A stretch of DNA of 64,000 nt from Bdellovibrio reynosensis (GTDB lineage Bacteria > Bdellovibrionota > Bdellovibrionia > Bdellovibrionales > Bdellovibrionaceae): positions 1,674,001 to 1,738,000 of the forward strand of contig NZ_CP093442.1 in assembly GCF_022814725.1 (NCBI RefSeq), written 5' to 3'. Shown here in pieces: positions 51,417 through 60,228 of this stretch. The translations under genes and the position numbers were made by a program. Each line of letters starts with the position of its first letter. Position 1 is the first letter of the stretch. The notes under the pieces were generated by a model that saw nothing but the letters and a program-made list of their open reading frames with translations, did no database searches and had not been told where the DNA came from.

Positions 51417-52905
51417 CACTCACTCTTTCATTTAAAAAAAGAAGCTTGTCTTTTAAGTTTGTTACCTTAAATGGTCCCCTTTTATCAGTTACAACAAACT
51501 CAATCGAATCTTCGCCTATCACTTCTTCTAGAAACTCATCGCCAAGGTCAGGCGCGAAGTAGATGAATATGAATTCCATGAGGCCCGCGCTAAATTTTAG
51601 GTCAGAAATTCTAATACTCCCACGCTCAGCAATATGCTGCTTCAAGCTCTTCATGACAGCCTTAAAAGTTCTTTCTTCAGATTCCGCCAGTTGCCGTGCT
51701 GCCATCAGCCTATCTTCATCAGTAACTGCATCTTCTACCGGCGCTGAGGACTTTACTTTTTCATTAATTTGGAATGAGTTAATTTTGAAATCCGTTGCGG
51801 CAACTGGCTCAACCAATTCGTACGAAACAGGATTTGATCGCAAATATTCTTCTGAAAGTTCGGGAGACTTTGAGATCAGCTGTATTAATTCCCTCAAATC
51901 CTCTGTCAGCTTCTTTCCGTCAAAGCTTGTGGTCACACGAACCTGGGCAGCAAGTAAACGCAAATTCGCATTTTCTTCCTCAGCAATTTCTTTTTTTAAC
52001 ATGTCAAACTGATGATTGAACTGCCACAACGAAGACTTCATTAGTCGTTCATCTGAGATAATCCCCAGAGCTTGTATTTGCCTTAAAGCCTTTGACACTA
52101 CTCTGTATGGGTTTCTCGAGGATAGAGCATCAATGTGAGATACAAGGTCTTTTGCCCTGGTATAACTTTTGTACGCGGGTTTACTTTTTAATGTTTCATT
52201 AAACGCAGAATAAATCTTAATATTTCTACCGACGGAAACTGTCGATTGCACAATTTCATTTCGAGTGTCTTTAATTGCTTTTTTAACATCCTCACCAGCC
52301 AAGAGAGTGTATTGCTGTTGGCGTTCAGCATCGACCAGATATTCCTCTGGCGACATTTGTGTACCAAGTTCAGCTAAAGCGTCTTCATCCCCAGCTTCAG
52401 CACGAGCGATTCTTGCCGCTTGTTCTTCGAGAAGACTCTTTGCCTTCTGAATCTTTTGATCTCGACTCTCTGCTGGATTGTATTGGGCAAGTGCAGTTAT
52501 ATCATTGAAGAACTGTTCAATCGAAAGCCCCGACAAGCGCGGGCTTTCTGAAATCCTGTTTCTAACAATATTCAAAAGCTCTCTTCCCAGACTCGTGAAA
52601 GCTACGAATCGTTCGCGTCCTTCGTAGAAGTCGCGCAGCACTTGATAGTTTTCGATATACGATTTTAATACATTAGAAGTCTTATCATCGATGCCAATTA
52701 AGTCCTTCTTTGCGTAGAACTCTCGGATAATAGCCATCGTTTGATGCGCGGTTAGTTTCGTTTGCGCATCTTGTTCCATCGTGCGCTCTATTTCGAATAG
52801 AAGAAATATGTACTCATTAGCACTAGGCGCATTAAAAATACTGAGATCTGGGCTTTGTGCACAAAACACAGAAATTCGATCTAAATTCAAAGCCTGCCGC
52901 TGCAC
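51406..52905 (-). CDS. jetA: Wadjet protein JetA (DUF3375, kleisin subunit)
   Basis: 499 residues, the length of type I JetA. N-terminal segment ISVFCAQSPDLSIFNAPSAN with VLRDFYEGRERFVAFTSLGR matches DUF3375; helical middle (RAEAGDEDALAELGTQMSPE) and a C-terminal winged-helix part. The start is GTG at 52905 with AGGAGG 4-5 nt upstream, slightly tight. First gene of jetABCD. Wadjet blocks plasmid uptake by recognising small circular DNA by loop extrusion. Confidence 0.92.
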   Translation of the reverse strand: MQRQALNLDRISVFCAQSPDLSIFNAPSANEYIFLLFEIERTMEQDAQTKLTAHQTMAIIREFYAKKDLIGIDDKTSNVLKSYIENYQVLRDFYEGRERFVAFTSLGRELLNIVRNRISESPRLSGLSIEQFFNDITALAQYNPAESRDQKIQKAKSLLEEQAARIARAEAGDEDALAELGTQMSPEEYLVDAERQQQYTLLAGEDVKKAIKDTRNEIVQSTVSVGRNIKIYSAFNETLKSKPAYKSYTRAKDLVSHIDALSSRNPYRVVSKALRQIQALGIISDERLMKSSLWQFNHQFDMLKKEIAEEENANLRLLAAQVRVTTSFDGKKLTEDLRELIQLISKSPELSEEYLRSNPVSYELVEPVAATDFKINSFQINEKVKSSAPVEDAVTDEDRLMAARQLAESEERTFKAVMKSLKQHIAERGSIRISDLKFSAGLMEFIFIYFAPDLGDEFLEEVIGEDSIEFVVTDKRGPFKVTNLKDKLLFLNERVSDGV

Positions 52906-53212
52906 CCATCCTCCTGAGATATGCCCTATGAATAATCCATTATTTATTATGGCTAAATTTTCTCGAAGAGATTTAGAGGATGCTTGGGTAAAACAAGACC
53001 TTGATTACATTAATTCTATCTGTGGCTTAAAACTCACGAGGGAAAAGTCGTACGGACTAAAGACTTAGTTTCCTTACCAAATGGCGGACAATCGAAACTC
53101 ACGAACCTCCGCGTATGCCCATGTAACTTTTCTATAAAGGCCATTCAGAAAAAGCTCTATTTAGGATGTGTACAAATAAAGGCGCCACTTGTCATCAGAG
53201 GTTAGAAACCCT
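52906..53212. other. Right end of the island, no clear gene
   Basis: About 300 bp between jetA and attR. It contains the ribosome site and presumably the promoter of the jet operon. A short plus-strand frame of 39 codons (ATG near 52951) encodes a basic peptide starting AKFSRRDLED but has no ribosome site, so I do not call it. No repeats or integrase-arm sites stand out. Confidence 0.5.
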
Positions 53213-53224
53213 TCTCCCCGACCA
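53213..53224 (+). other. attR: duplicated tRNA-Pro 3' end
   Basis: TCTCCCCGACCA, identical to the tRNA-Pro end at 33484-33495. It marks the right junction of the island. Confidence 0.8.
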
Positions 53225-53237
53225 ATTTGTTCTTCAT

Positions 53238-53288
53238 AAAGCCTTTTGATAGTGATCACAAGAGTGATTAGTTTCAAAAGGCTTTTTT
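53238..53288 (+). terminator. Rho-independent terminator, probably the original tRNA-Pro terminator
   Basis: Long stem AAGCCTTTTGA / TCAAAAGGCTT (53239-53249 with 53274-53284) and a 3' T-run. It starts 15 bp after attR. In an un-integrated chromosome it would sit just after tRNA-Pro, so the insertion seems to have moved it by about 19.7 kb. Confidence 0.75.
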
Positions 53289-53293
53289 CGTTT

Positions 53294-53312
53294 CGGGGAG
53301 ATAGGATTCGAT
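53294..53312 (-). repeat. Inverted fragment of the tRNA-Pro 3' region
   Basis: Read on the minus strand, 19 nt match the T-arm and acceptor strand of tRNA-Pro (tRNA 33473-33491). Just downstream on the plus strand, GGGTCGTGGGTTCG resembles the tRNA variable/T-arm bases (13 of 14). From there to 53,440 the sequence is GC-rich with GCGCCACGACGGCGC-type hairpins that weakly recall the family A core. A decayed tRNA or attachment-site remnant is likely. The 53,313-53,543 stretch holds no supported gene. Confidence 0.6.
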
Positions 53313-53543
53313 CCTTCGGTCATACCCGGGTCGTGGGTTCGCTCACCTTAGCGGGATGCAAACGTGAGGGTGCCGGAGGCAGTCCGAACAGGACCGAGCG
53401 CCACGACGGCGCGAGCCCCATCCTCGCGCTACCAAAAAACGTTGGTTATCAACAATCTCCCGGTCCAAATTTTTATTCGACAGACGCCTTTAAAGACAAA
53501 TCACGTTACGATATTCAAGTAAGCAACTCGTAGGAGCAGCATC

Positions 53544-54347
53544 TTGAGAATTAAAACCCGTTCCGGTTTCTCCATTACCGAAATCCTCATCGGAGTAGCG
53601 ATCATTATGATCATCGCTCTAGCCTTCGCCTCTCTCACCACGACTATGATGAAAGAAATGAAAGGCCTTACTCAGAAAGCCGACGCTGCAGAACTTCGCA
53701 ATAGCATGATATTAGCTCTTTCGAATTCCAACGTGTGCAGCTGGCAGCTTCAAGGTAGAACGATTCGGACCACTGGAGTTACCTCAACTAATGCAAGCTC
53801 GACAACAATTACCCTTCAAAATCTTTATGCAGGTCTTAATACGAACTCATTCGTCATCGCGCAAACAGGCGGAAGCGTTTCAGTAAGTCAAAGCTCACTT
53901 AGAGTCGCAAGTATCATCTTAAGAGACATCTTCAGCACAGGTACTCCAAATGAATTCATTGGTACTTTCCACGTCTCTTTCGATGAAAGTACCCTAGTGC
54001 GCTCTATTAAGAACGCTACTACACAAGTTGTCTTTATTGTTAATCCTTCGGATCCACCTAACGCTCGACGTATCGTGGGTTGTACAAGCTCGGGCTCTAG
54101 ATCATTTCTTTTAGGTACACCCTATTTACGACAGTTCCACAGCCAGATTGACCTCGGCTGCGGAAATATGAACACCGGAAAAATGTTTTGGGATTCTGCC
54201 TGCCATCGGTACTGCAGTATCGGGTGCGAGGTTGGTGGCCAGGACCAGATCTGCACAACACCGATCCCGGGACAAGGTTACCCAGGAGGTGTCGCAACAG
54301 AATGCGGTGGCTCTACGCAAAGAGCCGTCTGCCTTTGTCTTAGATAA
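53544..54347 (+). CDS. Type IV pilin-like protein (prepilin N-terminus)
   Basis: 267 residues from a TTG start with AGGAG 8 nt upstream. Class III signal: RSGFSITEILIGVAIIMIIA, with Gly-Phe cleavage and Glu5, followed by the hydrophobic helix. The rest is a beta-rich globular domain; the C-terminal ~70 residues are rich in cysteine (about 10), including CGNMNTGKMFWDSACHRYCS. Type IV pili drive prey attachment and invasion in bdellovibrios; this may be a minor pilin or secretion pseudopilin. First gene after the island. Confidence 0.8.
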   Translation: MRIKTRSGFSITEILIGVAIIMIIALAFASLTTTMMKEMKGLTQKADAAELRNSMILALSNSNVCSWQLQGRTIRTTGVTSTNASSTTITLQNLYAGLNTNSFVIAQTGGSVSVSQSSLRVASIILRDIFSTGTPNEFIGTFHVSFDESTLVRSIKNATTQVVFIVNPSDPPNARRIVGCTSSGSRSFLLGTPYLRQFHSQIDLGCGNMNTGKMFWDSACHRYCSIGCEVGGQDQICTTPIPGQGYPGGVATECGGSTQRAVCLCLR

Positions 54348-54349
54348 GA

Positions 54350-55408
54350 CTAGTTAGTCCAATTCGTGTTAGCTTGCTCATGCAAGAAAAACAAAAATTG
54401 TTCGTAAAATGCAGCACGCTCAAAGCGATAAGATCCACCAGAGTAATTCGTGTAAAGGATACTTAAAGCATCTGCATAGTGACCAAAGGCTTCTTTCGCA
54501 AATCGAGTTCCGTTGGGATGGCGCTGAGCTATCTTGTTAGCGAACTGATCCAATTTTCGATACCAACATTCCATATATGCATGCTCAGAGCTATCATCAC
54601 AGTTCACAGCCAGTGTCTGATAGTGCGTGTGAGAGAAAACCATTTCCCTGCCCTTTTTTCCATTCAACAAAGCATGCAATGATCTTCCGGCGGCTTCGTA
54701 TTGATAAATTTCACAGTTCTCTAGCTCTTGCTTGTTTCTTTGACAGATAAATTGGGCATAAAGAGCGAAGTTTTCTTGAAAACGGCTGATGGCATTCCAA
54801 AAGGCTTCAGTGTCTTCTCCAGCTTCATACGCTTTTTTGAAAAAATGAGTTCTTACAGTATCAATTGCTGTAAAGAACTTTTCGTGGGCCTCGGCACGGG
54901 AACGATATGGAGGAGCAAAATCAGGAACTGTCGGCTCTTTTTCTTTCGGATCTTCCTTTGCTGGAGGAGCCGGTGGCATTGGCGGTTTAATTCCATTTTT
55001 TAAGGTGTCTGCTATTCGCGAGCATTCAGTTGAATTAAGACAAGTTGCTTCCTCGATTTGATATCCGCCCAGTTGTGCAAAACCTTGAAAACTGAGTTGT
55101 TCATCAGTGAACATTTTTGCGTAATAGTATGTATTAGCGACCTCGCCATTTTTAAGTTCTAATAATATTTCCACACGCGAAGTTTGATAGCCATCTTTGC
55201 TAAGGTCGAATTTATACCAACCATAACCGTGGGGTTTGGTTCCGGCACACGCACCAGTCCATGTGGATTTATCAGGAGCCTGCCATACCAATTCCGTCGG
55301 ATGGGTCACCTGGCAGGACACTGGAGCTTTAGGGGGAATTGGAGGACCTGCTTTTTGAGCAAGAGCAGCAGGAGAAACTATTAAAGCAAGAAGCACAAGC
55401 ATCTTCAT
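54350..55408 (-). CDS. Secreted protein with MORN-like N-terminal segment
   Basis: 352 residues. Signal peptide about 1-17 (ends ALAQ), a Pro-rich linker, then a domain with WTGACAGTKPHGYGWYKF, resembling a MORN repeat, and a central Pro-rich hinge (GIKPPMPPAPPAKEDPKE). The C-terminal ~190 residues are helical with several cysteines (FICQRNKQELENCEIY; NCDDSSEHAYMECWY). No family recognised. It overlaps nothing; it is convergent with the pilin-like gene, 2 nt apart. Confidence 0.7.
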   Translation of the reverse strand: MKMLVLLALIVSPAALAQKAGPPIPPKAPVSCQVTHPTELVWQAPDKSTWTGACAGTKPHGYGWYKFDLSKDGYQTSRVEILLELKNGEVANTYYYAKMFTDEQLSFQGFAQLGGYQIEEATCLNSTECSRIADTLKNGIKPPMPPAPPAKEDPKEKEPTVPDFAPPYRSRAEAHEKFFTAIDTVRTHFFKKAYEAGEDTEAFWNAISRFQENFALYAQFICQRNKQELENCEIYQYEAAGRSLHALLNGKKGREMVFSHTHYQTLAVNCDDSSEHAYMECWYRKLDQFANKIAQRHPNGTRFAKEAFGHYADALSILYTNYSGGSYRFERAAFYEQFLFFLHEQANTNWTN

Positions 55409-55472
55409 TTTTTCACGCCTTTCAGGTAAATGAGCGGCGGTTTATATCACACTGTGCTTAATAAGGTAGTCA

Positions 55473-55499
55473 CCTTACAAAAATTGCCTTTTTGTAAGG
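55473..55499 (-). terminator. Perfect hairpin after the BspA-like gene
   Basis: 11-bp stem CCTTACAAAAA / TTTTTGTAAGG with a TTGCC loop, 20 bp past the gene's stop. Acts plausibly as terminator although no T-run follows on the minus strand. Confidence 0.6.
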
Positions 55500-55518
55500 A
55501 TTTTCGAAAAGGCAGGGA

Positions 55519-56889
55519 TTATGGAGGAAACGTAGGTTTCGGAAGAACCCAGTTTGCTGCCCCCGAATCAAAGAGGTTGTTGCTAACCCCACCAGGTAAA
55601 ATCCACGGGCTAAGGTTTTGATTGAACGAATCAGCGTTTAAGAACATTTGATCCATATCCAGTAAGCCAGCTCCAAATGTCCAACTGCTAATATCCTGAT
55701 TAAATGCATCGGCATCTTGGAACATTCCATTCATCGCAGTTACATTTGACGTGTTCCAAGAACTTCCTGATTTTGCCAGCGGAGAATTAAACGCTGTTGC
55801 CTCTAGGAACATAAGACTCATATCAACAACGTTAGATGTGTTCCAAGAACTGATGTCTTGATTGAAGGCCGAAGCCCCGTTAAACATAGCTCTGAAAGTC
55901 GTAGCGCTTGATACATCCCAACCGTTTAGCGGTTGATTGAAGAGCTCAGCGCCAGCAAACATATCCCCGAAGTTAGTTATCGTAGAAACATTCCAGTGTT
56001 CAATATCACTATTAAAATTTTCTGCTGCTTGGAACATTCCACGCAGGCCCGACGGCTGAAGTGCACTTATATTAGGAGCATCTGGTGCAGAGATTTGGAT
56101 GTTCTTACAGTAAGCGAACATGAACTCAAGCTTCCAGAAAGCGTTCTTACCCCACTGTTTTACGTCGACGATTTTTAATTTATCGTTGCCAAAACAGAAC
56201 TGCAGCCATGGAAAATTGCTACCTTTGATTTTTACTTCGTATATTCCGGGTGTCGCATAGGTGTGGGAGATGACTCTTCCGGCAGCTCCAAGACTGTTCA
56301 CATTCTGGCTATTTCCGTCTCCCCAAAAGACGTCGATATCGTAATCAATCCAATTAACCAAGGGAAATGTGACGTCTGTGTTAGCAGAGGATCCGCCTTC
56401 TGTAAGACGCGTATCAAACACTGCGATAAAAGAATTCATAATCGAACCATTCGATGACGGCCCCGCAGCCGGTGCCTGATTTCCTAAAGCATCTTCTGCT
56501 GTATTTGCGGCAACCGAGATATTCACAGTTCCATCGCCAGTACATCCACTCACCGTTACCGTTGCAGCTGTTGTCGTACCATTTGTTACAACAGCACTAC
56601 ATCCCACAGTGTCAGTCCCACCTAAAGAGATATTGGCATTAGTTAAATTCACCGTCGTTACATCAGAATAAGTCACTGTATATACGAAGCTTGTTGCCGA
56701 TGTACCAAAAGTTGGGGCTGGACCGGTAATAATTAAGGAAGGTGTTGCTGGCGTCGCAGGAGTGGGTTCAATGGACGATGCAAGATCTTCACCTGCAAAG
56801 ATCCTCGCATCAATAAAGCAGCCTGTTAATACCAGTGCACTAGCCAAGGCTATAATGTATCGAAACAAGACACGTCCAAGAGTTAACAT
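55519..56889 (-). CDS. BspA-family (DUF285) surface lipoprotein
   Basis: 456 residues. Signal with lipobox LTGC (Cys about 24), so a lipoprotein. An Ig-like beta domain about 50-145 (TYSDVTTVNLTNANISLGGT), a PKD-like segment about 155-225, then six to seven DUF285/BspA repeats (about 240-440): repeated units of the form FNQDISSWNTSNVVDMSLMF. Such repeats form a surface fibre or adhesin and are common in gut bacteria and mycoplasmas. In a predator it may bind prey or a surface; that is inference. Confidence 0.88.
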   Translation of the reverse strand: MLTLGRVLFRYIIALASALVLTGCFIDARIFAGEDLASSIEPTPATPATPSLIITGPAPTFGTSATSFVYTVTYSDVTTVNLTNANISLGGTDTVGCSAVVTNGTTTAATVTVSGCTGDGTVNISVAANTAEDALGNQAPAAGPSSNGSIMNSFIAVFDTRLTEGGSSANTDVTFPLVNWIDYDIDVFWGDGNSQNVNSLGAAGRVISHTYATPGIYEVKIKGSNFPWLQFCFGNDKLKIVDVKQWGKNAFWKLEFMFAYCKNIQISAPDAPNISALQPSGLRGMFQAAENFNSDIEHWNVSTITNFGDMFAGAELFNQPLNGWDVSSATTFRAMFNGASAFNQDISSWNTSNVVDMSLMFLEATAFNSPLAKSGSSWNTSNVTAMNGMFQDADAFNQDISSWTFGAGLLDMDQMFLNADSFNQNLSPWILPGGVSNNLFDSGAANWVLPKPTFPP

Positions 56890-57130
56890 GATATTTAGGT
56901 CGGCTTATATCGAATAAACCTTTAAGGAAACTCATAATTTCCAGATAAATAAATTTTCATTTTTGTCCTTAAGAGTCCGCCCAAATATGACGATGGTCTA
57001 GTACCAACGAATAGGGCACCTAAATGTTATTAGCCTGCGCACGAACCAGAATCCTATCGTCAGACAAAAACTGAAGGTAAGATTTAAGACTTACTTCCCT
57101 AACGCTTCGATCAGCTTATAGTGACTACTT

Positions 57131-58363
57131 TTACTGAAGGGATTCGGCAGCCGCAAAAGTTCTTAATAATTTTTCAAGGGCTGTTACTTCTGCTTCTAAT
57201 GGCGCATATTTCTTTCGAAGCTCAGTGCGTGCCCGGTTTTTAAGAACTGTAAAGTTGCGGCGACTAGAAAACTTCCACGCCGGATTTTTTTGACAGGCCT
57301 TTAAAGCTTTCTTTAGCATGCTGTACTCTTCGTTTAGGACTAAAGAACTTTGATATATCTCATCCGTGGTGAGGTCGTTAAGCTGCCCTAGCTCTGCCAT
57401 ACAAAGCAGATCGATGCGTTTTAAAGCTTCGTAATCCAAGTTTCGATAAGCTGCCTGAACGCGCTGCCATTTTATGGAAGCCCACTCTTGGTGTTCCTGT
57501 GACATTCCGACCTGCTTATCGGGGTGAAGCAGGCGCACTAGTTTTCGATAAACAGTGCGAGCTTGATTTTCAGCTTCGGATTTTTCTTTTTCAAGTGCCA
57601 CTTCATCGGCGTTATCTGCAATAATCTGTTGCAGAAATTCTTTTAGATGCAACGGCATGTTTCTAAGGAACCGTTGTTGATAGGCGGGATTTGCCGCTTT
57701 CCAGACACGCCCTAACAGCTTCCAATCACCACACTTCATGGCTATATGAAAGGTTTCTTTAAAAAGTTGATAGCCCGCCATAGGCACTGACAAATGCCGA
57801 GCCATCATATCATCATCAACTTCGTTTAAATAATGATACACGGAACGAGCTTTTCGTTTTAAACCGCTTAACGCCGAATCATCTTTAAAAAAGATTTCAG
57901 CGAAGTTCACGGCGGGCTCTTGGATAACTTTTTTAGAAATAGCGCTGCCGTCAGCTAAACTTCGGGTCGCAGCATCGAAGCGATTTTTTCTAAGCTTATC
58001 GATCACAAATCGCCAAACATCATCGCCGGCCTGATATTGGCTTTCTTCTTCCTTAAGCATGAAATAAGCACGCTCTAAAGAGACCTTAGAGGTTTCAGCA
58101 ACATGTTTTAAGTGCACGTGAAAAGTGGTCAAAATTTTATGTCTTTTTTCGAGCAATTCGCCTGCTTGAAGTTCATCCCTGAAAGTCAGATTGTACCAAT
58201 CGTGATAAAGAATCTGATCACACAGCAAAAGATTAGCATGATCTTTTTCAAGCTTGCGGATTTTTTTTAGCAAGTTCGATGAAGCAAAGAAGAGGTCTTT
58301 GCGAATTTCATTATCGTCAACCACGGAAAGGGTTCGTGGCGAATGGTGAACATCACGATGCAT
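57131..58363 (-). CDS. J-domain protein of unknown partner
   Basis: 410 residues. Mostly helical; a partial J-domain lies at about 265-315: ARTVYRKLVRLLHPDKQVGM with the HPD tripeptide at 280-282, followed by WASIKWQRVQAAYRNLDYEA. It has no Gly/Phe or zinc region, so it is not DnaJ; it probably recruits DnaK to a specific client. The N-terminal 250 residues and the C-terminal helix are unrecognised. The start (ATG 58363) has no ribosome site, so the true start may differ. Confidence 0.78.
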   Translation of the reverse strand: MHRDVHHSPRTLSVVDDNEIRKDLFFASSNLLKKIRKLEKDHANLLLCDQILYHDWYNLTFRDELQAGELLEKRHKILTTFHVHLKHVAETSKVSLERAYFMLKEEESQYQAGDDVWRFVIDKLRKNRFDAATRSLADGSAISKKVIQEPAVNFAEIFFKDDSALSGLKRKARSVYHYLNEVDDDMMARHLSVPMAGYQLFKETFHIAMKCGDWKLLGRVWKAANPAYQQRFLRNMPLHLKEFLQQIIADNADEVALEKEKSEAENQARTVYRKLVRLLHPDKQVGMSQEHQEWASIKWQRVQAAYRNLDYEALKRIDLLCMAELGQLNDLTTDEIYQSSLVLNEEYSMLKKALKACQKNPAWKFSSRRNFTVLKNRARTELRKKYAPLEAEVTALEKLLRTFAAAESLQ

Positions 58364-58437
58364 AGGGGAAATGGATTACCATGCTCGCTATTTCATCGCC
58401 TAATAAAAACAGCAGATTGCTAAATCAATTAGCAGTT

Positions 58438-59307
58438 TTAATTTTCGATATCGACAATGACAGGCAAATGATCAGAAACCCAAGTGCCGTTTTTAGTTTT
58501 TGGAGTTTGCACCTGGTATAGGCAGGTTTTAGTACCATGATCCGTATAGATATAATCTAAGCGGCGCTCCATGATGATGTAAGTACTTAACGGCCCTACC
58601 GGAGCATGTAGCGAGCTTGTTCTGGTATCAACCAGCTCTTGATCTAAGACCGACATTGTTTCTTCTGAAGTCGTGACATTTAAATCACCCATTAAAACAA
58701 CTTGATTCTGGCCCGCAATCGCTTTGACTTTTTCTAAAGCCAACTTCGCGCTTTCAACGCGGGCCTTTTCACTTAAAAAGTCAAAATGCGCATTAAATAC
58801 GAAAAGAGTTTTACCCGTTTGTTTGTTCTGAAGCTGCACCCAAACCGTTCTGCGTGCCATAGAACTTCCCCAGTTTCTGCTATCCGGAACATCAGGAGTT
58901 TTTGACATCCAAAATTCGCCATCAGTGATCATCTCAAACTTTTCAGCGTTAAAGAACAACGTTGTGTACTCGGTATTGTGATTTGGAGAGGGTCTAGACC
59001 GGAAGATTTTTTGAAGGTGTGGAGTTTTTTTAGACAGTGTGGAAAGCATCGCCTCTGTGCCTTCCTGGGTTCCTAAGATATCGATCTGCTGATCCCTGGC
59101 CCACGCTGATATAGAATTAGACCGTGTATCCCAGGAACCAAAAAGAAATGAATAAGGCACATTTGTAGTCATAAGGTTCAAGGTTGCGACACGAACATGA
59201 GAAGAGCTGCCTGGTTCACAAGCCACATATTCCGCTGCTGCCATTAGCGGGCCTGCAAAGGTAATTAAAAAACTGATAACAAAAGGAAAAAAACGTGACG
59301 ACTTCAT
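58438..59307 (-). CDS. Secreted endonuclease/exonuclease/phosphatase-family protein
   Basis: 289 residues. Signal peptide about 1-24 (ends MAAA). EEP fold motifs: RVATLNLMTTN, DILGTQEGTEA, FVFNAHFDFLSEKARVESAK, VVLMGDLNVTTSEETM, and the final WVSDHLPVIVDIE. These cover the metal-binding Asn, Glu, Asp, Asn and His residues. It could be a secreted nuclease or sphingomyelinase-like phosphodiesterase; the substrate cannot be chosen. Confidence 0.87.
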   Translation of the reverse strand: MKSSRFFPFVISFLITFAGPLMAAAEYVACEPGSSSHVRVATLNLMTTNVPYSFLFGSWDTRSNSISAWARDQQIDILGTQEGTEAMLSTLSKKTPHLQKIFRSRPSPNHNTEYTTLFFNAEKFEMITDGEFWMSKTPDVPDSRNWGSSMARRTVWVQLQNKQTGKTLFVFNAHFDFLSEKARVESAKLALEKVKAIAGQNQVVLMGDLNVTTSEETMSVLDQELVDTRTSSLHAPVGPLSTYIIMERRLDYIYTDHGTKTCLYQVQTPKTKNGTWVSDHLPVIVDIEN

Positions 59308-59444
59308 TGCAACCTCAGTTGGAAAATGGACCCCATGAAAACTAAATAAAAATGAGGTTTTCAGCCATTTCTTTCATGTTTATTGCAGAAAAAGGAAGAT
59401 TAGTCCTTAATATTTTTCAAAGCCGCTGTTCAAACTGTTTACAG

Positions 59445-59699
59445 TTAAGGATCTTGAAACATTCGCGGAGATGATGGGGTTTGTTTAGCGTCCTTTTCAA
59501 GCTCAGTTTGTAATTTTAAAGCGAGGTTTCCCGCATCTGATTTAACTAAGTAAGCCGGGGTTTCCTTGCTTCCGCGACGCGTGATCTTTTTGCCTTTGAT
59601 GGTTTTCGTGACTGCCTCATGGAACACTTCTTCCACGCGTCCATGAATAAAGGACCCATACCATGCCCATTTTACCTTTGAACCCACCCTGAACGCCAT
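59445..59699 (-). CDS. HVA1/DUF2945 Tudor-like small protein
   Basis: 84 residues. The pattern FRVGSKVKWAWYGSFIHGRV, then KGKKITRRGSKETPAYLVKS, matches the hypervirulence-associated TUDOR family (DUF2945). Role in bacteria is unknown; the fold suggests nucleic-acid or protein binding. It stands alone. Confidence 0.85.
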   Translation of the reverse strand: MAFRVGSKVKWAWYGSFIHGRVEEVFHEAVTKTIKGKKITRRGSKETPAYLVKSDAGNLALKLQTELEKDAKQTPSSPRMFQDP

Positions 59700-59785
59700 T
59701 CGACACTCCTAACACTTAACACCATTTAACATTCTTCGTGACGCAACTTCAAGAAACTGGGAAAAAAACACCAAAAGGAGCAATC

Positions 59786-60208
59786 ATGTCTTTAGCAACG
59801 GTTCTATCTTTATTTTTATTCCAAACTCCGCCAGCTCAGGCTGCCAATGTAACTATCGAAGGCTTTAGAAATAAAGAAGGCTTTGCGGCTATCAGCGTGT
59901 TCCACGAAAGAGAACAAAGAGCATTCCCTGGCGAAGCGGCGAAAGCTTACAAGACTTTTTACCTTCCAATTCCTCAGAATAAAAAAATTGAGATTAAATT
60001 AGATAATGTTCCTGCTGGCAAATATGCCATTGCTCTTCTTCATGATGAAGATGGAAATAAAAAATTAAACACGGTGCTTGGTTATCCTCGCGAAGGCTTC
60101 GGTTTTTCAAATAATCCAAGAGTTCTTGTAGGCGCTCCTGACTTTTCAAAATGCGCGGTTGAACTGAATGATGATTCGTTGGTGAATATCAAACTTAAGT
60201 ACTTCTAG
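59786..60208 (+). CDS. Secreted DUF2141 protein
   Basis: 140 residues from the ATG at 59786 (AAAGGAG 7 nt upstream), with a short signal sequence (about 1-19, ends AQA). The family pattern is clear: IEGFRNKEGFAAISVF, IKLDNVPAGKYAIALLHDED and LNTVLGYPREGFGFSNNPR. The function of DUF2141 is unknown. A hairpin at 60220-60247 lies just after it and may terminate both this gene and the convergent one. Confidence 0.9.
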   Translation: MSLATVLSLFLFQTPPAQAANVTIEGFRNKEGFAAISVFHEREQRAFPGEAAKAYKTFYLPIPQNKKIEIKLDNVPAGKYAIALLHDEDGNKKLNTVLGYPREGFGFSNNPRVLVGAPDFSKCAVELNDDSLVNIKLKYF

Positions 60209-60228
60209 ATTTTTGCGCTACGTCCCTT

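Larger units (their letters stand above)
33496..53224. mobile_element. Integrated tRNA-Pro genomic island carrying defence genes (about 19.7 kb)
   Basis: Bounded by tRNA-Pro and a 12-bp direct repeat of its 3' end. Cargo: sigma/XRE/peptidase module, multi-ubiquitin/E1/DUF6527 operon, 615-residue orphan, two tyrosine recombinase genes (one split), metallophosphoesterase pair, Wadjet jetABCD with an AlbA-type gene. The recombinases lie in the middle (39.9-43.5 kb) rather than beside an att site, so the island may be composite. No replication, conjugation or phage structural genes are seen. Confidence 0.82.

Noticed and set aside
52781-53068. Plus-strand frame of 95 codons overlapping jetA
   Set aside because: Mostly antisense to jetA, and its internal ATG lacks a ribosome site.
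53246-53533. Plus-strand frame of 95 codons
   Set aside because: Covers the terminator, the inverted tRNA fragment and GC-rich hairpins; no ribosome site.
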